Assembly (NCBI GenBank): GCA_046537875.1
Contig: JBKHJZ010000176.1
Coordinates: 1 to 6,720, forward strand
From: JBKHJZ01 sp046537875
Lineage (GTDB): Bacteria; Actinomycetota; Acidimicrobiia; Acidimicrobiales; VFJN01
Direction of reading: 5' to 3'
DNA: 6,720 nucleotides
Of this stretch, positions 1-6,481 are shown piece by piece; within the stretch, counting starts at the first letter, position 1, and the number at the start of each line of letters is the position of its first letter. A program made the translations under genes and the position numbers. The notes under the pieces are model-generated. The model worked only from the letters and a program-made list of their open reading frames with translations. It ran no database searches and was not told the DNA's origin.

Positions 1-95
1 CGAACCGGCATCGCACCGGTAGCCTCCCGCGCTACGTGGCGCGCCGCCTGCGCCTGGTCGCGGGATCGCTGGCGGGTCACGGGGCGGGCAGCTAG
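1..95 (+). CDS. C-terminal end of an unidentified upstream gene (partial)
   Basis: The reading frame that opens at base 3 has no stop until the TAG at 93-95 and gives 30 residues ending in LVAGSLAGHGAGS. The fragment is rich in Arg, Gly and Ala and includes the stretch SLPRYVARRLRLVAG, which could be a basic amphipathic C-terminal helix. Such tails are common on peripheral membrane glycosyltransferases, but nothing here is diagnostic and I do not name a function. The stop lies 36 bases before the preferred start of the Wzy-like gene on the same strand, so the two are probably co-transcribed. Support comes from the open frame, its position and the actinobacterial codon pattern. A chance open frame of this length in GC-rich DNA cannot be excluded. 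Confidence 0.5.
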   Translation, partial: NRHRTGSLPRYVARRLRLVAGSLAGHGAGS

Positions 96-121
96 CAGGC
101 GATGTCGCTCTTCGCGGGGCC

Positions 122-125
122 GGAG
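122..125 (+). promoter_or_regulatory. Shine-Dalgarno GGAG that decides the start of the Wzy-like gene
   Basis: GGAG at 122-125 stands six bases before the ATG at 132. The earlier in-frame ATG at 102 has only a weak purine match before it. The later ATG at 150 follows a GGTGG-like run and would also keep all membrane segments. The 132 start is preferred on spacing alone. Confidence 0.45.
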
Positions 126-131
126 ACGGTG

Positions 132-1613
132 ATGGGTGGTGGCCGCGACATGGCCGCGCTCGAGCGCTCGCGGTCGGTAGCGCCCGCGCGGTTCGGTGGG
201 AAGCCGTGGTGGCGTCCCGATGCGACCGCCCTGCTGTCCGCCTACCTCGTGTTGCTCCTCCTGATCCCCGCGAGGCTGGTCGTCCCGTCGGTGGGCGGAG
301 CGGGGCGACCGGCGCTGCTCCTCGGGCTCGGCCTCCTCGGCGTGTGGGCGGTGAGCCGGGTCGTGCCGTACCTGACGACGCGAGGACCCAATCCGGTGCG
401 CCGGGCGCTGATGATCTACGTGCTGGTCTACGCGCTGACGTACGCGCTGGGGTACGCGCGCCAGCTCCCGGTGGCCGAGAGGCTGTCGGCCGACCGCTCG
501 CTCTTTGCCACCGCCTCGCTGCTGGGTGTCGCGCTCCTCGCGGCCGACGGGATCCGTAGCCGTGAGCGGCTCGACACCCTGCTCGGGCGGCTGGTCTCGC
601 TCGGGTCGGTCGTGGCCGTCTTCGGGATCCTGCAGTTCATGTTCGGCATCGACATCGCGGGCATGATCAAGATCCCCGGGCTGGTGCTGAACGCGGAGAT
701 CATCGGGATCGGCGAGCGGGGGGCGCCGGGGTTCCGCAGGGTCGCCGGCACGGCCGGCCATCCCATCGAGTTCGGCGTGGTGATGGGGATGCTGCTGCCG
801 CTGGCCGTCCACCGCGCCCTCCACCCCCGGACGCGCACCGAGGGGTGGCTCCGGGGCGCCCAAATCGGTGCGCTGGTGTTGGGCGTGGCGTTCTCCATCT
901 CGCGATCGGGTGCGATCGCGCTGATGGTGGGGTTGCTCGTGCTGGGCATCTCCTGGGCACCGGAGCTCAAGGCCAAGGCCCTCGTCGTCGCGGTGGCGGC
1001 GATGGTCCTGCTCCGGGGCGCGGTGCCCGGCCTGCTCGGGACCTTCCGCAGCCTGTTCCTCAACATCGGCTCCGATCCCAGCATCCAGGGCCGGCAGGAC
1101 GACTACCCCTACGCGTTCTCCCTGGTGGAGCAGAGACCCTGGTTCGGTCGCGGCCCCGGGACCTACCTGCCCGAGCAGTACGTCGTGCTCGACAACCAGG
1201 TGCTCGGCACCCTGGTCTCGACCGGCTATGTGGGCCTGTGCGCCTTCTTCCTGCTGTACCTCATGGGAACGAGCGTCGCCCGCCGGGTGGCGCGGCGGGG
1301 TGCGACCGACGAGTCCCGTCACCTGGCGCAGGCGATGATGGCGACGGTCACCGCCGCCCTTGTCGTCACCTTCACCTTCGACGCCTTCGCCTACGCCCTG
1401 TACACCGGGATCCTGTTCCTGACCCTGGGGTGCGCGGGGGCGCTCTGGCGGCTCGAACGGACGGGTGACTCGGGGGCCGGTCGCGAGCGTGCGCGCTCGA
1501 CACCGGTCCTCAAGGGATGGCGGAGGGTGGGGAACCCCGAGCCGCACCCGCTGGGGCGTGTCTTCCCCGACCTGGCGGCATCGCACGGCTGGCGGCGATC
1601 ACGCCCGGTCTGA
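132..1613 (+). CDS. O-antigen ligase / Wzy-type polysaccharide polymerase, polytopic membrane protein
   Basis: This is a 493-residue hydrophobic protein with about ten to twelve membrane segments and basic ends in the cytoplasm. It resembles the O-antigen ligase / Wzy_C family, which transfers or polymerises lipid-linked sugar repeats on the outer face of the cytoplasmic membrane. Visible marks, numbered from the ATG at 132: a Gly-His-Pro-x-Glu-Phe-Gly segment near residues 209-215, a membrane segment with SRSG at 257-260, and a large extracytoplasmic loop. That loop carries RPWFGRGPGTY near 335-345 and then LDNQVLGTLVSTGYVGL near 353-369. The latter matches the family's usual HN-x-hydrophobic-(E)xG loop, but with Asp-Asn (354-355) in place of His-Asn. 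The last 50 or so residues form an Arg-rich hydrophilic tail. ATG 102 would add ten residues. The gene is probably co-transcribed with the one ending at 95 and converges on the glycosyltransferase with only six bases between stops. Family assignment is good; polymerase versus ligase cannot be told from sequence. Confidence 0.85.
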   Translation: MGGGRDMAALERSRSVAPARFGGKPWWRPDATALLSAYLVLLLLIPARLVVPSVGGAGRPALLLGLGLLGVWAVSRVVPYLTTRGPNPVRRALMIYVLVYALTYALGYARQLPVAERLSADRSLFATASLLGVALLAADGIRSRERLDTLLGRLVSLGSVVAVFGILQFMFGIDIAGMIKIPGLVLNAEIIGIGERGAPGFRRVAGTAGHPIEFGVVMGMLLPLAVHRALHPRTRTEGWLRGAQIGALVLGVAFSISRSGAIALMVGLLVLGISWAPELKAKALVVAVAAMVLLRGAVPGLLGTFRSLFLNIGSDPSIQGRQDDYPYAFSLVEQRPWFGRGPGTYLPEQYVVLDNQVLGTLVSTGYVGLCAFFLLYLMGTSVARRVARRGATDESRHLAQAMMATVTAALVVTFTFDAFAYALYTGILFLTLGCAGALWRLERTGDSGAGRERARSTPVLKGWRRVGNPEPHPLGRVFPDLAASHGWRRSRPV

Positions 1614-1619
1614 CGGCGC

Positions 1620-2501
1620 TCACCACCGGTTCCTGAGCCCCACCAGGCGACGGGCCCGCAACCCGAGGTTGTGGCGGGTGCGGCGCCAACCCCGGTAGAC
1701 CCGGGGGTCGAGGGGCGCAGCCTGCGAGGCCCGCGCCGACCGGCGGATCTGCTCCTCCCAGTCGGCCAGGGTCGTCACGCCGTTCGAGCGGGCGGTCAGG
1801 GGCAGGCGGGCCCGAAGGTCCTCGTCGGTCCGCAGGCGGGTGTGGGGGGAGCGGGGATCGTCCATGTGGTCCTCGAGGACGAACGGGTGATACCAGCCGT
1901 TGACCCAGCCGGCGAGGGCCAGGTGGATGCAGTACTGCGTGAACGTCTGCCCCGGTCGGATCGCGCCGTGCTGCTCGACGCAGCGGCGCTTCATGACGAA
2001 GCCGCTGCCCTGCACCCAGAAGTTGCGCAGAACCGTGTGCCCGGGCGGGTACTCGGCCATCTTCGGCCTCGCGAGCTCGGGATCGAAGTCCTCCTCCGCG
2101 AAGCGCCAGCTGCCCAGGACACCCAGGACCGGCACGTCCTCGTGGGCGCCCACCAGGGTCTCGATCCAGCCGGGCGAGACCAGGCAGTCGTCGTCGACCT
2201 TCGAGACGTAGCGGGCGCGGGAGGTCTCCAACAGCCAGTTGATCGGGTCCCGGAGGGGGCGGTTCTCGACGCTGTGGTGGAACCGGGCGACGCGCGGGTC
2301 GCGAGCGAACCCGCGGCTCACCTCGAGCGTGCCCGCGTCGGTGCCGTTGTGCCAGATCCACACGCGGGCGCGGTCGTCGCAGGTCTCGAGCAGGCGCGAC
2401 AGCGACAGCTCGACGTAGTCCGGCTGGTCGAAGGTGACCATCAGGATGTCGAGGTCGTTCACCGGTCCCGCCGCGGTCGCCCGATCGTGATCTCCGACCA
2501 T
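1620..2501 (-). CDS. Family 2 glycosyltransferase (GT-A fold)
   Basis: This 293-residue soluble protein has the order of a GT2 enzyme, which moves a sugar from a nucleotide-sugar to an acceptor, here probably a lipid-linked repeat unit at the cytoplasmic face of the membrane. The N-terminal beta strand DILMVTFDQPDYVELSLSRL (18-37) begins the nucleotide-binding half. WHNGTD (50-55) fits the conserved strand end. VDDDCLVSPGW (102-112) holds the metal-binding acidic motif. QGSGFVMKR (164-172) and the acidic EDHMDD (210-215) fit the acceptor side. The C-terminal 30 residues are strongly basic with Trp and Leu, suggesting membrane contact; no transmembrane segment is seen. The start is uncertain: ATG at 2501, or a GTG 13 codons in at 2462 directly before the first strand; neither has a strong Shine-Dalgarno. 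It is the only minus-strand gene in the window. Its stop faces that of the Wzy-like gene, and its start is divergent from the Wzz-like run. The donor and acceptor sugars are unknown. Confidence 0.85.
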   Translation of the reverse strand: MVGDHDRATAAGPVNDLDILMVTFDQPDYVELSLSRLLETCDDRARVWIWHNGTDAGTLEVSRGFARDPRVARFHHSVENRPLRDPINWLLETSRARYVSKVDDDCLVSPGWIETLVGAHEDVPVLGVLGSWRFAEEDFDPELARPKMAEYPPGHTVLRNFWVQGSGFVMKRRCVEQHGAIRPGQTFTQYCIHLALAGWVNGWYHPFVLEDHMDDPRSPHTRLRTDEDLRARLPLTARSNGVTTLADWEEQIRRSARASQAAPLDPRVYRGWRRTRHNLGLRARRLVGLRNRW

Positions 2502-2726
2502 AGGCGCCGGCCACGTGTGCGGCCAAGCGGCCGACCGCCCCAGGCGCTACTAAACGTGGCAAGCTCCCTGGTCGTGTGGGCCCGACCTCGTTGACCTGAC
2601 CACCCGGTGTAGCCTGTTCGCTCAGGCGGACGCGTTCTCGGCACCAGTTCCAGGCGGGCCGTCGGTCGAGCTCGCGGGATCAGGGTGCCGTGCGCGCCCC
2701 CCGGGCGGCAAAGGAGCGGAGCACGG
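2502..2726. promoter_or_regulatory. Divergent intergenic region, expected to hold promoters for both flanking genes
   Basis: These 225 bases separate the minus-strand glycosyltransferase from the plus-strand Wzz-like gene, so both transcripts should start here. Promoter boxes are weak. On the plus strand TTGACC (2591-2596) and TAGCCT (2610-2615) resemble -35 and -10 boxes, but the 13-base gap is too short for a standard pair. On the minus strand TAGTAG (read from 2552 to 2547) has ACGACC (2575 to 2570) 17 bases upstream; the -35 match is poor. A 7-bp inverted repeat, CGGCACC 2639-2645 with GGTGCCG 2684-2690, lies in the expected leader of the Wzz-like gene. CGGCC-AAGC-GGCCG at 2520-2533 could form a small hairpin near the glycosyltransferase start. 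No coding sequence is supported. Confidence 0.45.
2710..2716 (+). promoter_or_regulatory. Ribosome binding site AAAGGAG supporting a GTG start at 2727
   Basis: AAAGGAG at 2710-2716 lies ten bases before the GTG at 2727. The upstream in-frame GTG at 2685 lacks such a site and would add 14 Arg/Pro/Gly-rich residues before the conserved start of the protein. Confidence 0.65.
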
Positions 2727-3518
2727 GTGGACATCTGGGACGGACTGCGGATCGTCTTGCGACGCTGGTACGTGGCGGCTCCGATCGCCCTGGCGTTCAC
2801 GGTGTTCGCGTTCCTGTCCAGCGGCCGGGTCGCAGCCGACCACACGGCCGAGGCCTCGACCATGCTGCTGGGGCCCAACGACGATCTGACCGACATCACC
2901 ACGCCCGACGACACGGCCTACAACCCGTACCTCTCGTCGTGCGGCACCTGCGAGACCGTCGGTCACGCCCTGATGCTCTCGATGGAGAGCGCGGCGGTGC
3001 GACAGGCCATGGCCGACGAGGGCTGGTCGACCACCTACACGGTCGCCGCCGAGCCGCGCACGCCGATCGTCCTGCTCGAGGCGACCAGCCGCGATCCCGA
3101 CGTGGCGGTGGGGACCATCGATGCGCTCATCGAGCGCATGGCGGCCGAGCTGGGGGCGCGACAGGAGGCGGCCAACGCCCCCGAGGACCGGCGGATCACG
3201 CTCAGCGTGCTCGCGCAGGACTCGGAGCCGAGGGGCGACTTCACGGGCCAGACGCGGGTCAGGCTGACACTGATCGCCGTCGGGCTCGCCCTCGCCGCGG
3301 GCGCCGCGTTCGCGACCGAGGCCCTGCTCTACTACCGGGGCCGATGGGCCGAGCGCAGCCGGCTGATGCCGGCGAGCACCGGCAACGGGAAGAAGGACGC
3401 CGGGGCCGAGGCCGCCGCCGAGCCGTCCCGCAAGAAGAAGTCCTCCACCGGGTCCAGCTCCCGTGGCAAGCGTCGTCCGTCCGCCCAACCCGCTGACCGC
3501 CTCCCGCAGCGCCGGTGA
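2727..3518 (+). CDS. Wzz-like polysaccharide chain-length / export regulator, no kinase domain
   Basis: The product of 263 residues has the two-membrane-segment plan of Wzz / polysaccharide co-polymerase proteins, which set polymer length together with a Wzy. A short cytoplasmic N-terminus, DIWDGLRIVLRRWYV (2-16), runs into membrane segment 1 (about 14-31). An extracytoplasmic domain of about 145 residues follows, then membrane segment 2 (about 179-203, with LTLIAVGLALAAGAA). A Lys/Arg/Ser/Pro-rich cytoplasmic tail (about 204-263) ends the protein and looks disordered. The N-terminal motif and topology match actinobacterial Wzz-like proteins. No Walker motif or tyrosine cluster of a BY-kinase is present. 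Unusual for the class, the outer domain holds a Cys-Gly-Thr-Cys pair at 72-75. The GTG start follows a good ribosome binding site. The stop overlaps the next gene's GTG by four bases, so translation is probably coupled. The family is assigned from topology and the N-terminal motif; outer-domain similarity to Wzz is weak by eye. Confidence 0.7.
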   Translation: MDIWDGLRIVLRRWYVAAPIALAFTVFAFLSSGRVAADHTAEASTMLLGPNDDLTDITTPDDTAYNPYLSSCGTCETVGHALMLSMESAAVRQAMADEGWSTTYTVAAEPRTPIVLLEATSRDPDVAVGTIDALIERMAAELGARQEAANAPEDRRITLSVLAQDSEPRGDFTGQTRVRLTLIAVGLALAAGAAFATEALLYYRGRWAERSRLMPASTGNGKKDAGAEAAAEPSRKKKSSTGSSSRGKRRPSAQPADRLPQRR

Positions 3519-4468
3519 TCTCGACGCACCGGTGGCGGTACCTCGTGGCGGTGTCGGGTGTGCTGGTGGTCACGGCGGCCCTCGTCGCATGGCGGCTCGG
3601 CGACGGCGACACCCGGGTCGACCCGGCGGGAAACACCGAGCAGCCCGCCGCACCGCCGGGTGGGTCGGGTGGGGCGGCGCCCCGATCGGCGACGGAGGCA
3701 CACCGCGAGCGGGAGGCGATCATCCGGGAGGCGGGGCCCACCGACCGGTCCGCCATGCGCCGCTCGGGGACGATCAGGGTCACCGAGGACGGCGCCACGA
3801 TCGAGGACGTGAGGGTGTCCGGGGCCATCGTCGTCAAGGCCGACGATGTCACGATTCGCAACTGCGACGTGCGGGGGTTCTCCCCGGCCGCCCTGATCCG
3901 GACCCGGCAGGGCTTCAGCGGCACGCGCGTCGAGCACTGCTACCTCGAGGCCGTGCCCGGCCCCGACGGCGAGGCCACGAACGGGGTGGTCCTCGGCGGA
4001 GTCGAGACCTACGTCGGGCACACCGAGATCACCGGGTACGCCGACGGCATCAAGGCCGAGGACCGGTCGACCTACGAGGCCAACCACATCCACATGACGA
4101 AGCCCCCCGGCTCGGAGAAGCACCTCGACGGCATCCAGGCGTCCGGTGACACCGAGTTCACGATCCGGGGCAACGTCATCGACGTGCCGGCTGCGTCGGG
4201 CGGCAACTCGGCCATCTTCGTGCAGCCCTGGAACGGCTCCCGGAACTACGAGATCTCGGACATCGTCATCGAGGGGAACCACCTCCGCGGCGGCAACTTC
4301 ACCGTGTTCCTGATGGGCGGGGAGCACATGCGCGACGTCACGTTCACCGACAACACGTTCGCCGGCGATGGGCACCGCTACGGGCACAGCCGGGTGAACA
4401 ACTGCGCCGAGGTCACGAGCCGGGGGAACGTCCTCGAGGATGGCGGCCCCGTCGAGGGCACATGCTGA
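3515..4468 (+). CDS. Membrane-anchored right-handed parallel beta-helix protein
   Basis: This 317-residue protein begins at a GTG that overlaps the previous stop (GTGA). Residues 9-27 form one hydrophobic segment after a basic start, so it is a signal anchor or uncleaved signal; there is no lipobox Cys. A Pro/Gly/Ala-rich linker runs from about 30 to 60. From about 85 to the end, short strands alternate with Gly/Asn turns: IRVTEDGATIEDVRVSG, VVKADDVTIRNCDVRG, FTIRGNVIDV, IVIEGNHLRGG, VTFTDNTFAG. These are rungs of a right-handed parallel beta-helix, the fold of pectate lyases, polygalacturonases, AlgG-type epimerases and related proteins. Acidic candidates for an active groove are DGIKAED (177-183) and HLDGIQ (203-208). 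Cysteines at 117, 142, 297 and the final residue 317 could form disulfides outside the cell. Placed between a Wzz-like protein and a sulfotransferase, it probably binds, cuts or modifies the locus polysaccharide. Lyase, hydrolase, epimerase and pure binding roles cannot be told apart here. Confidence 0.75.
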   Translation: MISTHRWRYLVAVSGVLVVTAALVAWRLGDGDTRVDPAGNTEQPAAPPGGSGGAAPRSATEAHREREAIIREAGPTDRSAMRRSGTIRVTEDGATIEDVRVSGAIVVKADDVTIRNCDVRGFSPAALIRTRQGFSGTRVEHCYLEAVPGPDGEATNGVVLGGVETYVGHTEITGYADGIKAEDRSTYEANHIHMTKPPGSEKHLDGIQASGDTEFTIRGNVIDVPAASGGNSAIFVQPWNGSRNYEISDIVIEGNHLRGGNFTVFLMGGEHMRDVTFTDNTFAGDGHRYGHSRVNNCAEVTSRGNVLEDGGPVEGTC

Positions 4469-5337
4469 CGCGAGCGGGCCGCGACGGAGCCCGGCCCCCC
4501 GTGATCGTCATCGGCATGCACCGGTCGGGGACCAGCATCCTGAGCCGGGCGCTCGAGGCCGCGGGGCTGTTCCTCGGCTGGCGGCAGGTGCCCCGGCATC
4601 AGGAGGCGAAGTTCTTCCTGCGGCTCAACATGTGGATGATGCTGCAGAGCAGCGCCGGCTGGGAGGCGCCGGAGGGGGTGCGCCACCTGGTGGAGAGGCC
4701 GGTGGCGAGGCAGACGGTGGTCGAGTACCTCCGGTACGCGCTCTCGTCGCCGCTCGCGGTGTCGTACCTCGGCCCCGCCCGCTACGGGCGCTACCGCTCG
4801 GTGGCGCGGCTCCCGGGTGCCTGGGGCTGGAAGGACCCTCGCACCACGTTCACGCTGCCGCTCTGGCTCGACGTCTTCCCCGAGGCGAGGATCGTCCACG
4901 TCTACCGCCACGGTGTCGACGTGGCGGAGAGCCTGCGCGTGCGCCAGCGGCTCGTCGAGGGCGACAGCCTCGAGCGGTTCCGGCGCCGGCGGTGGCGTCA
5001 CATGATCCGGGGCGGCCTCAGCGAGCTGACGCCTGGGCTGCGCTTCGAGTCGCTGGACGAGGGCCTGTCGCTGTGGGAGCGGTACACGTGTGCTGCGCAC
5101 GAGGCGGTGGTGCAGCGGGGGGACCGGGCCTTCGAGCTCCGCTACGAGGACTTCCTGGCCGCGCCGGCGGAGAGCACCGCGGCGCTGGCCCGCTTCTGCG
5201 GGCTCGAGGACGTGTCGCGGGCCGCCGATGCCGTGGCGCGCGTCGATGCCAGCAGGGCGTTCGCCCACCGCCGGTCGCAGGATCTCCGGGCCTTCGCCGA
5301 GCGGAACGCCGGGCGGCTCGGTGCCTTCGGGTACTGA
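4462..5337 (+). CDS. PAPS-dependent sulfotransferase family protein
   Basis: The 291-residue product carries the full signature of the Sulfotransfer_3-type family, which moves sulfate from 3'-phosphoadenylyl sulfate to a hydroxyl or amine. In order: the 5'-phosphosulfate loop VIVIGMHRSGTSIL (14-27), then WGWKDPRTTFTLPLWLDVFP (121-140) with the conserved Lys-Asp-Pro-Arg. The 3'-phosphate-binding strand-helix RIVHVYRHGVDVAESL (143-158) has its Arg and Ser, and the C-terminal LRYEDFLAAPAES (226-238) and FCGLED are typical. There is no signal peptide or membrane segment, so it acts in the cytoplasm. The ATG overlaps the beta-helix gene by seven bases with GAGGG just before it, spaced rather close; a GTG at 4501 with GGAG upstream is a second option and would start directly at the P-loop strand. 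The acceptor is unknown. The locus makes a sugar of the polysaccharide the leading candidate, and a glycolipid or a small secreted molecule is possible. The PAPS-supply genes are not in the window. Confidence 0.88.
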   Translation: MLTRAGRDGARPPVIVIGMHRSGTSILSRALEAAGLFLGWRQVPRHQEAKFFLRLNMWMMLQSSAGWEAPEGVRHLVERPVARQTVVEYLRYALSSPLAVSYLGPARYGRYRSVARLPGAWGWKDPRTTFTLPLWLDVFPEARIVHVYRHGVDVAESLRVRQRLVEGDSLERFRRRRWRHMIRGGLSELTPGLRFESLDEGLSLWERYTCAAHEAVVQRGDRAFELRYEDFLAAPAESTAALARFCGLEDVSRAADAVARVDASRAFAHRRSQDLRAFAERNAGRLGAFGY

Positions 5338-6340
5338 GCCACCGGTCTCGCGGGTCGCCGGGCGGGCGTCGCTGCTGCTCGGGCTGGTCGTCGCCGCGCA
5401 CATGGTCGTGGCCTTCGCCCCATTCCGCCCGGACCCTCCGCGCCCGGTGTCGAACGGCGCGCACCGGCGCGGCGACGTGATCGCGATCGACGGACCGGCG
5501 CTCGTGCGGAGCCCGGAGCCGCCGGCCTGGCTCGCAGAGGTGACGCAGCGGAACGAGGTCGCCGTGCACGTGACGGCCCGCTCCCTCGAGCCCGACCAGG
5601 ACGGCCCTGCGCGCCTCGTCGCCATCGAGGGCGGGCACACCCGCGCCGACCTGATGCTCGGTCAGCGGGGCGCCGATCTCGTGGTGCGGATGCGCCGATC
5701 GGGGAGCGATCGGGCCGGCAACCCGGCGGCCCGGGTCCCCGACGTGTTCGGCGGCGATGCCTGGCACCGGTTCGACGTGGTGGCCGCCGACGGCGAGCTG
5801 GTGGTGTCGGTGGACGGCGTCCCCCGGGTGCGGTGGCGGCTCCCGGCCGCGAGCCTGGCCGGGTGGGACCCCGGTTACCGCCTCCACGTGGGTGACGCGG
5901 CCACGGGCGAGCGGAGCTGGCACGGCGAGATCCGGTCGCTGGTGGCGGGCTCGGGCGGCGCACTCGTCGACTACCTGCGCCCGGGCGCACTCGAGTTGCC
6001 GACGAGGTTCTGGTACGTGCCCGAGCGCCTGCGGGATCCCATCGGCTGGGACGTGCTCGACGGCGGCCGCGCCTCGGCGGTCGCCCTGGTCCGCCTGGCG
6101 AGCTTCGTCCCCGTCGGCGCGCTGGCGGCCGCCGCGGCGGAGCGGCGCCGAGCAGGGCGGGCGCTGGTCGCCGGTGCGGTGGTCGGCCTGGCTGCCGCGC
6201 TGCAGCTGGGCAAGGTGCTGTTCGTCGGCCGCCACCCAGCGCTGGCCGACATGGCGGTCGAGGTGTGCGGCGGTGCCCTGGGGGCGGCGGCGTGGGAGTG
6301 GCGGGCCCGTCTCCGGAGGGTCGGCCCGGGCACGGTCTGA
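5321..6340 (+). CDS. VanZ-like membrane protein with extracytoplasmic LamG / concanavalin-like domain
   Basis: The product is 339 residues from the GTG at 5321, which overlaps the sulfotransferase by 17 bases. Residues 17-34 are a membrane segment. Residues about 58-208 look like a LamG / concanavalin A-like jelly roll, with alternating strands, WHRFDVVAADGELVVSVDG (148-166) and GDAATGERSWHGEIRSLVA (191-209), the usual closing strands of that fold. Three more membrane segments follow (about 251-272, 280-301, 308-326). The last two carry the VanZ-type signature: Gln295, then GR (303-304), then Asp310 with a following Gly-rich helix. VanZ proteins are known from low-level teicoplanin resistance, and relatives often sit in polysaccharide loci; their chemistry is not settled. 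The lectin-like part would face outward and could bind the polymer. The only other in-frame start near the N-terminus, ATG at 5402, would cut the first membrane segment, so GTG 5321 is preferred although its ribosome binding site (GGGCGG) is weak. Confidence 0.72.
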   Translation: MPSGTEPPVSRVAGRASLLLGLVVAAHMVVAFAPFRPDPPRPVSNGAHRRGDVIAIDGPALVRSPEPPAWLAEVTQRNEVAVHVTARSLEPDQDGPARLVAIEGGHTRADLMLGQRGADLVVRMRRSGSDRAGNPAARVPDVFGGDAWHRFDVVAADGELVVSVDGVPRVRWRLPAASLAGWDPGYRLHVGDAATGERSWHGEIRSLVAGSGGALVDYLRPGALELPTRFWYVPERLRDPIGWDVLDGGRASAVALVRLASFVPVGALAAAAAERRRAGRALVAGAVVGLAAALQLGKVLFVGRHPALADMAVEVCGGALGAAAWEWRARLRRVGPGTV

Positions 6341-6481
6341 TCCGGGCGCCCGCGCGTCCGCGTGGTGAGAATGCCCCATGCGCCCGGGCCGCGTGGATTG
6401 GTGGATCTGGCCGATGCCTCCCGCGGGTGCGCCCTCGTACCGTGCGGTTTGAGACATGAGCGGGATAGGCGTACGTCGTCT
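6341..6481. other. Non-coding stretch before the structured leader
   Basis: Between the VanZ-like stop and the helices described next there is no supported gene on either strand. After the inverted repeat at 6342-6387 the sequence becomes slightly less GC-rich around 6443-6480 (TTTGAGACATGAG, GGATAGGCGTACG). That is where a promoter for the next gene would be expected. TAGGCG at 6466-6471 could serve as a -10 box, but no convincing -35 box sits at the right distance (TTGAGA at 6449 is only 11 bases away). Confidence 0.4.
6342..6387 (+). terminator. Candidate terminator hairpin after the four-gene run
   Basis: CCGGGCGC at 6342-6349 and GCGCCCGG at 6380-6387 are perfect 8-base inverted repeats starting one base after the VanZ-like stop codon. 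The 30-base loop itself is GC-rich and can fold further. No T-run follows, so a classical intrinsic terminator is not shown. Hairpins without T-runs are often proposed as terminators in actinobacteria. Position is the main argument. Confidence 0.3.

Noticed and set aside
1510..2562. Long minus-strand open frame in another frame over the glycosyltransferase
   Set aside because: Its translation is Arg/Pro/Gly-rich shadow sequence, while the 1620-2501 frame carries clear GT2 motifs.
2639..2690. Seven-base inverted repeat in the leader of the Wzz-like gene as a second regulatory RNA
   Set aside because: The arms are 38 bases apart and no further nested helix of note is seen. A repeat of this size is expected by chance in GC-rich DNA; it is only mentioned within the intergenic entry.
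3332..4387. Minus-strand open frame opposite the Wzz-like and beta-helix genes
   Set aside because: Low-complexity Val/Arg/Gly/Asp translation with no motif; the plus-strand genes explain the region.
6443..6471. Promoter for the last gene with TAGGCG as -10 box
   Set aside because: No acceptable -35 box at 16-19 bases; TTGAGA is 11 bases away. Too weak to list as a promoter.
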